DNA of 35,508 nucleotides from Spirochaetota bacterium (GCA_029571425.1 JAKPSR010000423.1:1-35508), one strand, 5' to 3'; positions 1 to 9,556 are shown, counted from the first letter of the stretch. Made by a program: numbers and translations. Notes: generated by a model not told the origin, from the letters alone.

Positions 1-269
1 CGGCGCGGTACGGAGGGGAGGAATTCGTCGTGATGCTCTGCGACACGCCCGCGCCGACTGCCATGAAAATCGCCGAGCGCATCCGTACCTCAATCGAGAA
101 CCTCGACATCCTCTACGACGGACAGCACTTGAACCTTACCATATCGATCGGCGTCGCCGAGTATACCCCCGCGATCGACAAGACCGCGAAAAACCTCGTC
201 GACCGGGCGGACAAGGCCCTCTACAACTCGAAGCAAACCGGTCGAAACAAGGTCTCCGTGGCCGAGTAG
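1..269 (+). CDS. GGDEF-domain protein, C-terminal fragment (5' end outside window)
   Basis: The open frame enters at the left edge (frame starting at base 3) and ends with TAG at 267-269. The first visible residues read ARYGGEEFVVML, which is the GGDEF/GGEEF active-site turn of a diguanylate cyclase. It is followed by the usual C-terminal half of the domain, with the SIGVAEY strand and the DRADKALYNSKQTGRNKV helix that closes GGDEF domains. The protein therefore ends with its GGDEF domain and probably makes c-di-GMP. The N-terminal sensor part is not visible, so its input and membrane topology are unknown. The signature is the GGEEF variant, which is compatible with activity. The family call is secure; full length cannot be judged. 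Confidence 0.93.
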   Translation, partial: ARYGGEEFVVMLCDTPAPTAMKIAERIRTSIENLDILYDGQHLNLTISIGVAEYTPAIDKTAKNLVDRADKALYNSKQTGRNKVSVAE

Positions 270-302
270 TCGCGAGAGTCTTCCGCCGTTCGGGGACGCC
301 CC

Positions 303-331
303 TTGCGGGCCGCTCCGCTTCCTGGTAGGCT
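303..331 (+). promoter_or_regulatory. Weak candidate promoter placing the start site at the rhomboid ATG
   Basis: TTGCGG (303-308) and TAGGCT (326-331) are 17 bases apart, and the ATG follows the -10-like box after only six bases. No Shine-Dalgarno sequence precedes this ATG. The match to the consensus is poor (three of six bases in each box), so this is only a suggestion, of interest because the spacing would give a leaderless transcript. Confidence 0.25.
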
Positions 332-337
332 TTACCC

Positions 338-976
338 ATGCTCAACCGCTCATTTATTCGCAGGCCATTCCGCTACGTCTTTTGGAACGCCGCCCTCGTC
401 ATCGTCGGGGTGAACATCCTCGTGTTCCTCTATCTCCGCATCTTCCCCGACGAAGTCCGGTTTCTCGCCATGAACCCGGCGTTCGTCGTTGAGCGGGGGA
501 TGCTCTGGCAAGTCTTTACCTATCAATTCGTCCACGGCAATTTCTCGCATCTCTTCTTCAACATGCTGGGTCTGGTCTTCTTCGGGATCGCGGTTGAGCG
601 GCGCATCGGCTCCCGCGAGTTCATTTTACTATACCTTCTTTCTGGTACCCTCTGCGGGGCCTTCTCCCTCCTCATCTACGTCCTTACCGGCGCATGGTAC
701 GTTTTTCTGATGGGGGCATCCGGCGCCATCTTCGCGGTAACCCTCGCGTACGCCGTCCTCTATCCGGATTCGGTCATCCTCATCTGGGGAATCATTCCGG
801 TACCCGCGCCCATCCTGGTGATCGGCTACGCGGCGTTCGAGGTTTTTAACCTCATATTCGCCTCGTCTAGCGGAGTCGCGCACGCGACCCACCTGATCGG
901 ATACGCGGTCGCCTGGGCGTACTGCCTAATTCGGTTTGGGATTAATCCCTGGAAGGTATGGAAACGCCGCTTCTAG
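338..976 (+). CDS. Rhomboid-family intramembrane serine protease
   Basis: A 212-residue polytopic membrane protein with about six hydrophobic segments, the normal size of a minimal bacterial rhomboid. Family landmarks are all present in order: the HGNFSHLFFNMLGL segment (about residues 66-80), the catalytic-serine motif GASGAIFA (about 126-133), and the last-helix histidine in HATHLIGY. This gives the Ser-His dyad that cleaves substrate transmembrane helices within the inner membrane. The usual HxxHLGG reads HATHLIGY, so one conserved glycine is Ile. It overlaps the next gene by 19 bases, so the two are probably co-transcribed. No Shine-Dalgarno precedes the ATG. Natural substrates cannot be inferred. 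Confidence 0.9.
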   Translation: MLNRSFIRRPFRYVFWNAALVIVGVNILVFLYLRIFPDEVRFLAMNPAFVVERGMLWQVFTYQFVHGNFSHLFFNMLGLVFFGIAVERRIGSREFILLYLLSGTLCGAFSLLIYVLTGAWYVFLMGASGAIFAVTLAYAVLYPDSVILIWGIIPVPAPILVIGYAAFEVFNLIFASSSGVAHATHLIGYAVAWAYCLIRFGINPWKVWKRRF

Positions 977-1662
977 CCGCGCGGGCGCCCCTCGTCGCGC
1001 TCGGCATCGCCATCGCGGCCGCGGCGATCCTCCCCGCCAGGGCCGAGACCTACTCCGGCGCGTCAAGCGCGGAAGACACGATCGTGCGGGCCCCGGTATG
1101 GATATACTTCGAGCCGGTCCCCGGCGCGACGGAGACGCCTCCTCCTCCCGCGGAAGAGCTTCGCGCGGTCGCGAGATACGTCCTCGGCGGTATGATCTAC
1201 GGATGGCGCTTTTCGTACACGCCGAGCGACCGGGCGCGCCGCGTCGAGGAATCATTCTCCCTCGAGCCGATCGCGGAGATTTCGCCTGACGACCCCCTGC
1301 TTCGCATTCGGGAACCAATTGCCGAGTATCCCCGCCTCTACGCATGGGCGGAATACCCGCTGGACGAGGCACGCGCGCGACGGGTGCGCGGGTGGTCCTC
1401 CGTGCTCTACCCGACCGCGAAGGGCCGCGGCCGCGGCGAGCGCGTTGCGGGGGCCGGCGGGATCAAGGCCGCGTACGAGGCCGCCGCGCTGAACGCGGTC
1501 CGCGAGCTCGCGCGAAAGCGCACGAAGAATAAGCCGCGCGAGGTGCGCGGCGAGGTTTTATTGAGGGAAAGCCCTCGGCTCTTCGCCGATCAAGGATGGT
1601 TCGTTGCCGAGGTCAGGCTTTTCGCGAACCTAGAGGCGATAGACCCCTACGCCGCGTACTGA
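958..1662 (+). CDS. Secreted protein of unknown function
   Basis: A 234-residue protein with a clear N-terminal signal peptide: a hydrophobic Ala/Leu-rich stretch ending PARA-E near residue 29-30, with no lipobox cysteine, so it is probably periplasmic. I recognise no domain in the mature part. It has a proline-rich patch (about residues 58-65), an Arg/Gly-rich stretch around 150-165, and a helical AAYEAAALNAVRELARK segment near 170-185. The start overlaps the rhomboid stop by 19 bases, and a GGAAGG sequence sits almost against the ATG. It converges with the sensor kinase gene, leaving 20 bases. The reading frame is well supported by the signal peptide and codon bias; function is unknown. Confidence 0.7.
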   Translation: METPLLAARAPLVALGIAIAAAAILPARAETYSGASSAEDTIVRAPVWIYFEPVPGATETPPPPAEELRAVARYVLGGMIYGWRFSYTPSDRARRVEESFSLEPIAEISPDDPLLRIREPIAEYPRLYAWAEYPLDEARARRVRGWSSVLYPTAKGRGRGERVAGAGGIKAAYEAAALNAVRELARKRTKNKPREVRGEVLLRESPRLFADQGWFVAEVRLFANLEAIDPYAAY

Positions 1663-1682
1663 TCCGCCCAGCCGGACCAGAA

Positions 1683-3362
1683 TTACCGCTCGGGAAACGA
1701 AAGGACGACGGTCGTCCCGCCCGGGCCGCTCGACACCGAGACTTCGCCGCACAGTTGGTCCGCGAGGGCCTCGATAAGCACGTACCCCAGGGTGTCGCCG
1801 CGCCTCGCCGTCGCCTCGAAGCCAAACCCGTCGTCGACCACCGTCATACGAGCGCGTTCTCCGCGGGAGAATTCCACGCGTACCAACCCGCCCACGCGAC
1901 CAGGGAAGGCGTGCACGAGGCAATTCGTGACGATCTCGTTAAGCGCGAGGGCGAGCGGTATCGCGAAATCGAGCGAAAGGAGGACGTCCTCGCCCGAGAC
2001 GGCGCAGGACACCTGCGTCCCGACGTTTTCGTAGGTGCTGACGAGATAGTCGCAGAGCCCGGTCGCGAACCGCCTCATCGAGACCCTGCTGACGTCCGCG
2101 TTTCGCCATATCGTCTCGTACACGAGGGACATGGCCATGATCCTCGATTGGGTCGCCGTCAACGCGCGGCGAACCGCATCCTCGGATGCGTTGTCGGCCT
2201 GCAGGCTCACCATGCTCGACATAACCTGCAGGTTGCTGGCCACCCGCTTGCGAAGTTCCTCCAGCAGGGATTCTTTCTCGGAGAGGGCGCGCATGTTGCT
2301 CATGCTGCGTTCCTCAAGGGAACTCGCCATCTCGTTGAATGAGTCGATCAAGTCGGTTATCTCGTCGCGCGCCCGGTTTAACGCAAGCCGCGCCGAAAGA
2401 TCTCCCGCGGCGAGGAGGCGGCTTTGCTCCGTCAGCCGCTCGATGCGCACGACGATGAGCCGACGCGCGAGGCCAACCGAGACGGCGAAGGCGAGAAGGG
2501 TCGCCAGGGCCATCATCGTCACCATGCGCGCGACGGGGAAACCGACGTCCCGATACACCGCCGAGATCGGCTCGTAGACGGCCACGTAGACGCTCCGCTC
2601 GTTCTCCGAGACCGCGCCGGAGGCGAAGAACACGCGCTCCTCGCCGATGGTGGCTTGCAGGGGCTGGGCGCCCGACCGCTCGCGGGCGAGGCGATAGATA
2701 TCCTCGTCGACCGGGGCGCCGACTTCCCTGCCTGGTCCGACGCGATTGGTGAAAAGGCGCAACCCGTCATGATCAATGATTTCGAGGACGGAGGCCGAGC
2801 CAAGGCGACTAAGCGAAAGCTCGCGGGCGTACTTCTCGAGGGAGTACGTCGCGATTAGGAACACTACGTCCCCCGCCTGGTCGATGACCGGAAGGGTGTA
2901 GGTCATCGACGGGATGCCCGTCGATCGGCTCATGATGTACCCACTGAGCGTAAAGCGCCTATTGTGCCGGGCTTGGGAAAGATAGTCCCGGTCTGCGACG
3001 GAATACCCTGTTTTTTGGACTCCGGACGCGATGACGGTTCCTTCCTCGTTTGCGGCGAGAAGGACGGCGTAGTCTGGATACAGCCGCATGAGGTCTCGGA
3101 GGTAAATACTCAGGTAGGCATAGTCCTTATTCTGTACCGACCGCGTCTGCGATATCGCCAGCAGGGTCTGCAAGGCGTTCATCGTGATTAATCGCTGCTC
3201 GTTCGTGAAGCTTTCGCGCAAAGCGTCGACGCGAGAGGCCGCCTCCCGTTCATTGGCGCGCAGAAATGAGTATGCGGAAAACAGGGTGATTGCGACGGTC
3301 GGCACGATGGCAACGAAGACGGTGAAAAGGATCTTCGACCAGATTTTGACTTTTCTCCGCAC
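1683..3362 (-). CDS. Membrane sensor with HAMP, HisKA_2-like and HATPase domains; phosphoacceptor His absent
   Basis: A 559-residue sensor. It has a first transmembrane helix (about 10-32), a roughly 245-residue extracytoplasmic region of Cache type, a second helix (about 278-297), a HAMP domain (about 298-350), a dimerisation helix region (about 360-410) and a C-terminal ATPase. The ATPase looks intact: N-box LNEIVTNCLVHAF (N475/N480), DDGFGF (510-515) and TLGYVLIEALADQL. In HisKA_2 kinases the helix reads E-I-H-H-R-V-K-N-N-L-Q; here positions 369-379 read ELRKRVASNLQ, so both histidines are Arg-Lys. It may be a non-autophosphorylating sensor or a partner of another kinase. The start is GTG with GGAGCG upstream; it diverges from pheS. 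No response regulator lies in the window. Confidence 0.88.
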   Translation of the reverse strand: MRRKVKIWSKILFTVFVAIVPTVAITLFSAYSFLRANEREAASRVDALRESFTNEQRLITMNALQTLLAISQTRSVQNKDYAYLSIYLRDLMRLYPDYAVLLAANEEGTVIASGVQKTGYSVADRDYLSQARHNRRFTLSGYIMSRSTGIPSMTYTLPVIDQAGDVVFLIATYSLEKYARELSLSRLGSASVLEIIDHDGLRLFTNRVGPGREVGAPVDEDIYRLARERSGAQPLQATIGEERVFFASGAVSENERSVYVAVYEPISAVYRDVGFPVARMVTMMALATLLAFAVSVGLARRLIVVRIERLTEQSRLLAAGDLSARLALNRARDEITDLIDSFNEMASSLEERSMSNMRALSEKESLLEELRKRVASNLQVMSSMVSLQADNASEDAVRRALTATQSRIMAMSLVYETIWRNADVSRVSMRRFATGLCDYLVSTYENVGTQVSCAVSGEDVLLSLDFAIPLALALNEIVTNCLVHAFPGRVGGLVRVEFSRGERARMTVVDDGFGFEATARRGDTLGYVLIEALADQLCGEVSVSSGPGGTTVVLSFPER

Positions 3363-3364
3363 TC

Positions 3365-3394
3365 TTTACTGCGCTCCGGGGAAAATGGTATAAA
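3365..3394 (+). promoter_or_regulatory. Candidate pheST promoter with extended -10
   Basis: TTTACT (3365-3370), an 18-base spacer and TATAAA (3389-3394) lie in the 60-base gap between the divergent sensor gene and pheS. TGG directly precedes the hexamer, giving an extended -10 (TGGTATAAA). The predicted start near 3401 leaves a short leader containing AGGAG before the pheS ATG. This is inference from consensus only. Confidence 0.45.
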
Positions 3395-3422
3395 GGTATA
3401 TTCATTGTAGCAGGAGTATGTC

Positions 3423-4973
3423 ATGGATGTACAGTCAATTCTGAAGAATCTGCATCCGCTCGAGACCCGCGTCCTTAGGGCCTTCGCGCCGGGCATTGAG
3501 CTCACCGCCGAAAAGCTCGAGAGCGAGCTCGACTACAAGCCGGGTCACGCCAACCAGGCTTTTTCATGGCTCGGCGGCAAGGGCCTCGTCTCCGAGGTTC
3601 GCCGCGAAGCCCATACCTTCTTCGAGATCACCGAGCTCGGCAGATCGTTCGCCGCGGCCGGCACTCCGGATCAACGCATCCTGACCCTCCTCGCCGACAA
3701 GGGCCCGCGCGCCCTTCCCGAAATCGCGGCCGATCTCGGTCTCGAGCAAAAGGACGTCGGATCGGCGTTCGGCCAATTATCCAAGGAAGGCGCCGTCGCG
3801 ATGGGCGACGATAAAAAAGCACACGCCACCGGCGCGGCCGTACCCGCTCGCCTCGCCGTGACCGCCGCGCTCATCGCGCGCGCGGCCGAGCGCGGCATCC
3901 TCGATCAGGCGGAGCTTTCCGCCGACGAATCAGCGGTCATGGGGTCCCTCGCCAAGAAACGCGGCGCCGCCGACTCGCCCTTCCGCGTCGTCGAGCGCGA
4001 AACCGTGGTCTACGCCCTCGCCCCCGCCGCGGCCGAAGTCAAGAAGGCACTCGACGCCGCTGGCATCACCGGCGAGGAGATCGGATCGATCACCCCGGCG
4101 ATGCTCAAGTCCGGCGAATGGAAAAACGGGGCCTTCCGCGGTTACAACATCGCCATCCCGCCCGCGCGCGTGGTACCCGGGCGGACCAACCCCTACGTCA
4201 GCTTTCTCGAGAGCGTCAAGGATAAGCTCTGCTCACTCGGTTTCGAGGAGTTCGACGGGCCGCTCGTCGAGACGGAGTTCTGGAATTCGGATGCCCTGTT
4301 CATGCCGCAGTTCCACGCGGCCCGCGACATCCACGACGCCTACTACGTAAAGAACCCGACTCACGCGGCCTCGATCGAGGAGCCCTGGCTCTCCAATGTC
4401 GCCGCCGCCCACGAGACCGGCGGAAACACCGGCAGCCGCGGGTGGAACTATCGCTTTGACCGCGACTTCACGCGAAGGCTAATCCTCCGCAGCCAGGGCA
4501 CCGCGCTTTCCGCGCATCAGCTGCATAAGGCGAAGATCCCCGGAAAGTACTTCGGCATCGCCCGCTGCTTCCGCTACGACAAGGTAGACGCGACCCACCT
4601 CTCGGACTTTTATCAGACTGAGGGTATCGTCCTCGGCGACGAGGTCAACCTGAAAACCCTCCTTGGATTCCTCGAGATGTTTGCCGTCGAGATCGCCGGA
4701 GCGACCGACGTGAAGTACGTCCCCGGCTACTTCCCGTTCACCGAACCCTCGATCGAGGTGCACATAAAGCACCCCGTACTCGGTTGGTTCGAGCTCGGCG
4801 GCTCGGGTATTTTCCGCCCCGAGGTGACGAAGGCGATGGGCGTCGACGTACCCGTCCTCGCGTGGGGAATCGGCATCGATCGCATGGCCCTAATGGCCCT
4901 TGGCCTCAACGACCTCCGCGAGCTCTTCAGCTCGGACATCGAGGGCGTGCGCCTCAGAAAGGCGAAGTACTAA
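3423..4973 (+). CDS. pheS: Phenylalanine--tRNA ligase alpha subunit, archaeal/eukaryotic type
   Basis: The 516-residue protein is much longer than the usual bacterial PheS (about 330-350 residues). The extra N-terminal region (about 1-200) contains repeated winged-helix-like segments, as in archaeal/eukaryotic PheRS alpha, where they contact tRNA. The class II catalytic core follows: DGPLVETEFWNSDALFMPQF (about 279-298), the motif 2 arginine region RRLILRSQGTALSAHQLH, the ELGGSGIFRPEV loop that lines the amino-acid pocket, and motif 3 AWGIGIDRMAL near 482-492. It charges tRNA-Phe as an (alpha-beta)2 complex with PheT, encoded 37 bases downstream. AGGAG lies six bases before the ATG. Archaeal-type PheRS is known from spirochaetes and is the strongest taxonomic marker here. 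Confidence 0.97.
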   Translation: MDVQSILKNLHPLETRVLRAFAPGIELTAEKLESELDYKPGHANQAFSWLGGKGLVSEVRREAHTFFEITELGRSFAAAGTPDQRILTLLADKGPRALPEIAADLGLEQKDVGSAFGQLSKEGAVAMGDDKKAHATGAAVPARLAVTAALIARAAERGILDQAELSADESAVMGSLAKKRGAADSPFRVVERETVVYALAPAAAEVKKALDAAGITGEEIGSITPAMLKSGEWKNGAFRGYNIAIPPARVVPGRTNPYVSFLESVKDKLCSLGFEEFDGPLVETEFWNSDALFMPQFHAARDIHDAYYVKNPTHAASIEEPWLSNVAAAHETGGNTGSRGWNYRFDRDFTRRLILRSQGTALSAHQLHKAKIPGKYFGIARCFRYDKVDATHLSDFYQTEGIVLGDEVNLKTLLGFLEMFAVEIAGATDVKYVPGYFPFTEPSIEVHIKHPVLGWFELGGSGIFRPEVTKAMGVDVPVLAWGIGIDRMALMALGLNDLRELFSSDIEGVRLRKAKY

Positions 4974-5010
4974 ACGACGCCGGGATATTGCGGAAATCAA
5001 GGAGCACTAA

Positions 5011-6735
5011 ATGCCAAAGATAGAAGTAAACGAGAAACTGTTCTTCAGCCTGCTCGGCGAGAAATACGACTACGCGACCCTCGAAGCCCGCCTTACCTGC
5101 GGGAAGGCCGAGCTCGACGAGAAGCCTGACGCCTCGCTTCCCGAGGCCGAGCGGACGATTAAGATCGAGCTTAACGACACCAACCGGCCCGACCTGTGGT
5201 CGACCGCCGGCGTCGCGCGCCAGCTGAGGCTCCACAAGGGCGGTAAGAAGGGCCACTACGCGGACTTCTTCTCGCGCGAGGGAAAGGCGATGGACGCAAG
5301 CAACCGCATCGTCAAGGTCGATCCCGCCCTTAAGGACGTTCGCCCCTTCATGACTGCCTTCGTCATTTCCGGCAAGCCGATCGACGAGCCGATGCTCCTC
5401 GACATCATCCAGACGCAGGAGAAACTCTGCTGGAACTTCGGGCGGAAGCGCCGCTCGATATCGATGGGCGTCTACCGGTCCGCGAATATCTCGTGGCCGG
5501 TCAACTATAAGGCCGTCGATCCGGATAAGACGAGTTTCGTTCCCCTCGCCTGCGACGCGCCGATGACGTGCCGCCAAATCCTCTCGGATCATCCGAAGGG
5601 GAAGGAATACGGCTGGATACTCAAGGACGCGAAGCTATTCCCCCTCCTCGTCGACGCGAAGGGCGAGGTGCTCTCGATGGCCCCGATCATCAACAGCGCC
5701 ACCCTCGGCGCGGTCAAGGTCGGCGACTCGGATCTCCTCGTCGAGATGACCGGCACCGACATGCCCTCGCTCGTCCTCGCGACGAGCATCGTCGCCTGCG
5801 ATTTTGCGGACGCGGGCTATAAGATCCTGCCGGTGCGCGTCGAGCACCCCTACGACACCGGTTTCGGGAAGAGCGTCACCACCCCGTACTATTTCCAAAA
5901 GCCGACGAAGACCACCATCGGGGCGATCAACCGCCTGCTCGGGTCAGAGCTCTCCGGCGGCGAAATCCGCGACGCCCTCGAGCGGATGGGAAGCGAGGTC
6001 GAGAGCTCGGGCGATGTCGTGACCCTCTACCCGCCCGAGTACCGCAACGACTTTCTCCACGAAGTGGACATCATCGAGGACGTGATGATGGGCAAGGAGA
6101 TTTCTTTCTTCCAGCCCGCCAAGCCCCGCGACTTCACGATCGGCCGGCTAACCCCACTGACCCTCTTCAGCCGCAAGGCGAAAAGCCTGATGGTGGGCCT
6201 TGGCTACCAGGAGATGATCTTCAACTACCTTGGATCGCGAAAGGATTTCATCGAGCGCATGGGCATCGCGGGAACCAAGGCGGAGGGAGATGTCATCGAG
6301 ATATCGAACCCGATGACGGAGAACTACCAATTCGTGCGGCCCTCAATCCTGCCGAGTCTTCTCGCCGCGGAAGCGCCTTCCGGCAACGCCGTCTATCCGC
6401 ATCGCATCTTCGAGATCGGAAAGGTCGCCTACAGAGCTGAAGGAGAGGTCACCGGCACGCGCACGCGGCAGCGACTCGGCTTCCTCTCGGCCTCGAGCGA
6501 CGCGAACTTTAACGACGCGGCGAGCCAAGTGGCCAGCCTTCTTTACTACCTCGACCACGAGTACAAGGTCGCCGAGTCGGACGACCCTCGTTTCGTGCCG
6601 GGGCGCCAAGCCTCGGTCATGGTGAATGGCAAGGCGATCGGCGTGTTCGGCGAGATCCATCCCCGCGTCCTTGAGAATTGGACGATCGGCACGCCCTGCG
6701 TCGCCGGCGAGATCGACCTTGAGGAGCTGATGTAG
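5011..6735 (+). CDS. pheT: Phenylalanine--tRNA ligase beta subunit, archaeal/eukaryotic type
   Basis: A 574-residue beta subunit, shorter than the roughly 800-residue bacterial PheT and without its N-terminal EMAP-like tRNA-binding domain. This fits the archaeal/eukaryotic form. It opens with the B1-like segment carrying LNDTNRPDLWSTAGVARQLR (about 52-71), has the B3/B4 editing-type region in the middle, a B5 domain near YPPEYRNDFLHEVDIIEDVM (about 340-360), and a catalytic-like fold with PMTENYQFVRPSILPSLL (about 433-450). It partners PheS in tRNA-Phe charging. AAGGAG precedes the ATG. The stop lies one base before the end of the converging PilZ gene. Both subunits being of the same type supports inheritance or transfer as a pair. 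Confidence 0.97.
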   Translation: MPKIEVNEKLFFSLLGEKYDYATLEARLTCGKAELDEKPDASLPEAERTIKIELNDTNRPDLWSTAGVARQLRLHKGGKKGHYADFFSREGKAMDASNRIVKVDPALKDVRPFMTAFVISGKPIDEPMLLDIIQTQEKLCWNFGRKRRSISMGVYRSANISWPVNYKAVDPDKTSFVPLACDAPMTCRQILSDHPKGKEYGWILKDAKLFPLLVDAKGEVLSMAPIINSATLGAVKVGDSDLLVEMTGTDMPSLVLATSIVACDFADAGYKILPVRVEHPYDTGFGKSVTTPYYFQKPTKTTIGAINRLLGSELSGGEIRDALERMGSEVESSGDVVTLYPPEYRNDFLHEVDIIEDVMMGKEISFFQPAKPRDFTIGRLTPLTLFSRKAKSLMVGLGYQEMIFNYLGSRKDFIERMGIAGTKAEGDVIEISNPMTENYQFVRPSILPSLLAAEAPSGNAVYPHRIFEIGKVAYRAEGEVTGTRTRQRLGFLSASSDANFNDAASQVASLLYYLDHEYKVAESDDPRFVPGRQASVMVNGKAIGVFGEIHPRVLENWTIGTPCVAGEIDLEELM

Positions 6736-6736
6736 C

Positions 6737-7666
6737 CTAGTCAGAGGGCGTCACCTCGACGCCCTCTGGCGTCGGGGCGGCAATGGGCGCGTGCGCGAGG
6801 GACGAGGCTGACGCCTGACCGGCCAACCTACGCGCCCGTATAGCCGAGAATTCGGCCCGAAGCATCTCCTGTATCCCACCGCTCAGCACCCGAAACACCA
6901 AGTCGTTAACTCGCTCGAGGTTGTCGGGATTCAATCCCTCCCGACCCTCCCTCGTGCGAAACACGAAAACGTATATCTCGTCTTCGTTCAGCACCCGTTT
7001 TAGGCACAGCACCCCGTCGACCTTGAGGATAATCCCATGCAAACTCATCTGTATTTGGTTTATGCGCTCGTGAAGTGGTATCTCCGGCTTGTCGTCGGGA
7101 AAAACGCAGGAGAAGTGGCTAATGCTTATATCCCGCACGAGGCATCGATACCCAATTCCGCCGTAAGCCATGTTCGCCTTATATGAGTCGTCACAAACGG
7201 CGCGAAGGCGCCTTCGCTGCCCGTTCGCCTGGTTCGCGGCGAGGACGTTGAGGAAAAGCGTAAGGTTTCGAACCTTTTTATACTCGCTTGGGATGCAGCC
7301 GCCGAAGATGCCGATCGAGTATAGATACAGGCGCTCAAGGGTTCGCACGTCCTCCTGGTCATTGCGCTTTTGAAACATTACGCCGATGATGGCGCGCTCC
7401 CCGTACCGGTTCTGAATCCCGCGGATGAACAAAGGCCAATCAACGCCGTTGATTCGCCGATCGATGTTAAAGAAAAGGATGACCTGGGAGAAAAGACCGA
7501 ACAGGGCGTCGACCTTCGCCTCGAGCGGACAATACGCGTCGTCCTCAAGGAAATACGTCTCGTATCCTTTTAGAAAAAAGGTCTTTAGGAATTCCTCGGG
7601 GAATAGCGACAGGTCCGGGGCGACGAAAAAAGTCTTTATGCCGAGCGCGAGCTCTTTTTTTTCCAT
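6737..7666 (-). CDS. PilZ-domain protein (putative c-di-GMP receptor) with unknown N-terminal domain
   Basis: A 309-residue cytoplasmic protein. The start at 7666 is chosen because GGAGG lies six bases upstream; longer frames have no such site. Residues about 1-165 form an unrecognised domain with several hydrophobic beta-type segments (VILFFNID, IIGVMFQ). From about residue 172 the sequence RRRLRAVCDD, then the GYRCLVRDISISHFSCVF stretch, matches the PilZ pattern of an arginine-rich entry followed by DxSxxG-like residues; the final glycine of that motif is not kept (DISISHFS). It probably senses c-di-GMP and fits with the two cyclases in this window. The C-terminal tail is Ala/Pro-rich. Codon use is less GC-rich than in its neighbours. 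It lies 115 bases after accA, so it is probably transcribed separately, from the AT-rich gap. Confidence 0.72.
   Translation of the reverse strand: MEKKELALGIKTFFVAPDLSLFPEEFLKTFFLKGYETYFLEDDAYCPLEAKVDALFGLFSQVILFFNIDRRINGVDWPLFIRGIQNRYGERAIIGVMFQKRNDQEDVRTLERLYLYSIGIFGGCIPSEYKKVRNLTLFLNVLAANQANGQRRRLRAVCDDSYKANMAYGGIGYRCLVRDISISHFSCVFPDDKPEIPLHERINQIQMSLHGIILKVDGVLCLKRVLNEDEIYVFVFRTREGREGLNPDNLERVNDLVFRVLSGGIQEMLRAEFSAIRARRLAGQASASSLAHAPIAAPTPEGVEVTPSD
6742..6768. terminator. Perfect 11-bp hairpin at the pheT/PilZ convergent junction
   Basis: CAGAGGGCGTC (6742-6752) and its exact reverse complement GACGCCCTCTG (6758-6768) flank a five-base loop. The stem begins seven bases after the pheT stop and lies within the last codons of the PilZ gene. 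No T-run follows in either direction, so it is not a classical intrinsic terminator. Its place at a convergent junction suggests a 3' end barrier or stabiliser for one or both transcripts. Confidence 0.5.
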
Positions 7667-7781
7667 CGTGTCCTCCAAGTAACGCCCTTGGGGCGAGGTA
7701 GGAACACGTTTTTTACTATATGGAGAGTATAAAACGACTTGGTGTATTCGAGATTTATTTCTTGATTCTACAAAAAGGTTT

Positions 7782-8719
7782 TTACTCTGTAACGGATAGA
7801 CCTGGGTTCTCGGCGAAAGCCCCAAACGAGGTAAAGCGACGACGACGGCCCGCGATAAGATCAACGGGATCTATCCGCTCAAGTTCGGCGAACGCGGAAA
7901 GGACGGTGTCGCGAAGTTTGCCCGCCATCGCGCCAGGGTCGCGGTGAGATCCCCCGTCGGGTTCGGGCAGGATCCCGTCTATCATCTTGAAGGAAGCGAG
8001 ATCGTCCGCCGAAATACGCATCATCTCGGCCGCCTCGCGCGCTTTCGCGGCGTCGTGCAGGACGAGCGAGGCGAAGCCCTCCGGCGAAAGCACGGTATAA
8101 TAGGCGTTTTCGAGCATGTAGACCCGGTCGGCGACCCCGATGCCGAGGGCTCCGCCCGACCCGCCCTCGCCAACGACGACGCTGACGACGGGCACGGGGA
8201 ACGAGAGAAATTCGGCGAGGTTGCGCGCGATCGACTGGCCGATGCCGCGTTCCTCGGCCCCGATCCCGGGGAAAGCGCCAGCCGTGTCGATCAGTGTAAG
8301 GATGGGCCGGCCGAATCGGGCCGCGTCGCGCGCGAGGCGCAAGGCTTTACGATTCCCCTCGGGGTGCGGCATTCCATGATTGCAGCGGATATTCTCCTTA
8401 AGGTTCCGACCCTTCCGATGGCCGATGACGGTAACGAAGCGGTCGGCGATCCGGGCTATCCCCCCGATGACGGCAGGGTCGTCCCCGTACAGGCGATCGC
8501 CCGCGAGCTCGATGAACTCATCGGCGATTAACTTGACGTACTCGACGGCCCCGGGACGCTCGGGATGGCGGGCGAGCTCGATTCGCTCCCAGCACGCGCG
8601 CTCGCCGCGCGCGGCGGCGATCTTTCTCTCGATCCCGGCGATGGCGTCCGACAAGTCGATCGCGTCGGCGGCGGCGAGGCGCTTAAGGTCGGCGAGGCGT
8701 TCCTCGAGGCGGGATAGGG

Positions 8720-8723
<4 letters not shown>
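7782..8723 (-). CDS. accA: Acetyl-CoA carboxylase carboxyltransferase subunit alpha
   Basis: A 313-residue protein, the normal AccA length. An N-terminal helical region precedes the crotonase-like core with the family-typical GHRKGRNLKENIRCNHGMPHP, then IDTAGAFPGIGAEERG and GEGGSGGALGIGVADRVYML, where the glycines form the oxyanion and CoA pockets. With AccD it moves the carboxyl group from biotin to acetyl-CoA, making malonyl-CoA. It starts inside the accD stop codon (ATGA overlap at 8720-8723), and accD overlaps the polyene KS gene in the same way. It is therefore the last gene of the pigment operon. No biotin carboxylase or BCCP gene is visible here, so these must be encoded elsewhere. Confidence 0.95.

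Positions 8724-9552
<829 letters not shown>

Positions 9553-9556
<4 letters not shown>

Noticed and set aside
1663..1682. Terminator between the converging secreted-protein and sensor genes
   Set aside because: Only a four-base TCCG/CGGA dyad is seen, too weak to call.
7667..7781. Terminator after accA
   Set aside because: Only a weak AAAAA-CC-TTTTT dyad is present, with no GC stem. The gap is better read as an AT-rich promoter region for the PilZ gene, though I found no convincing -35/-10 pair.
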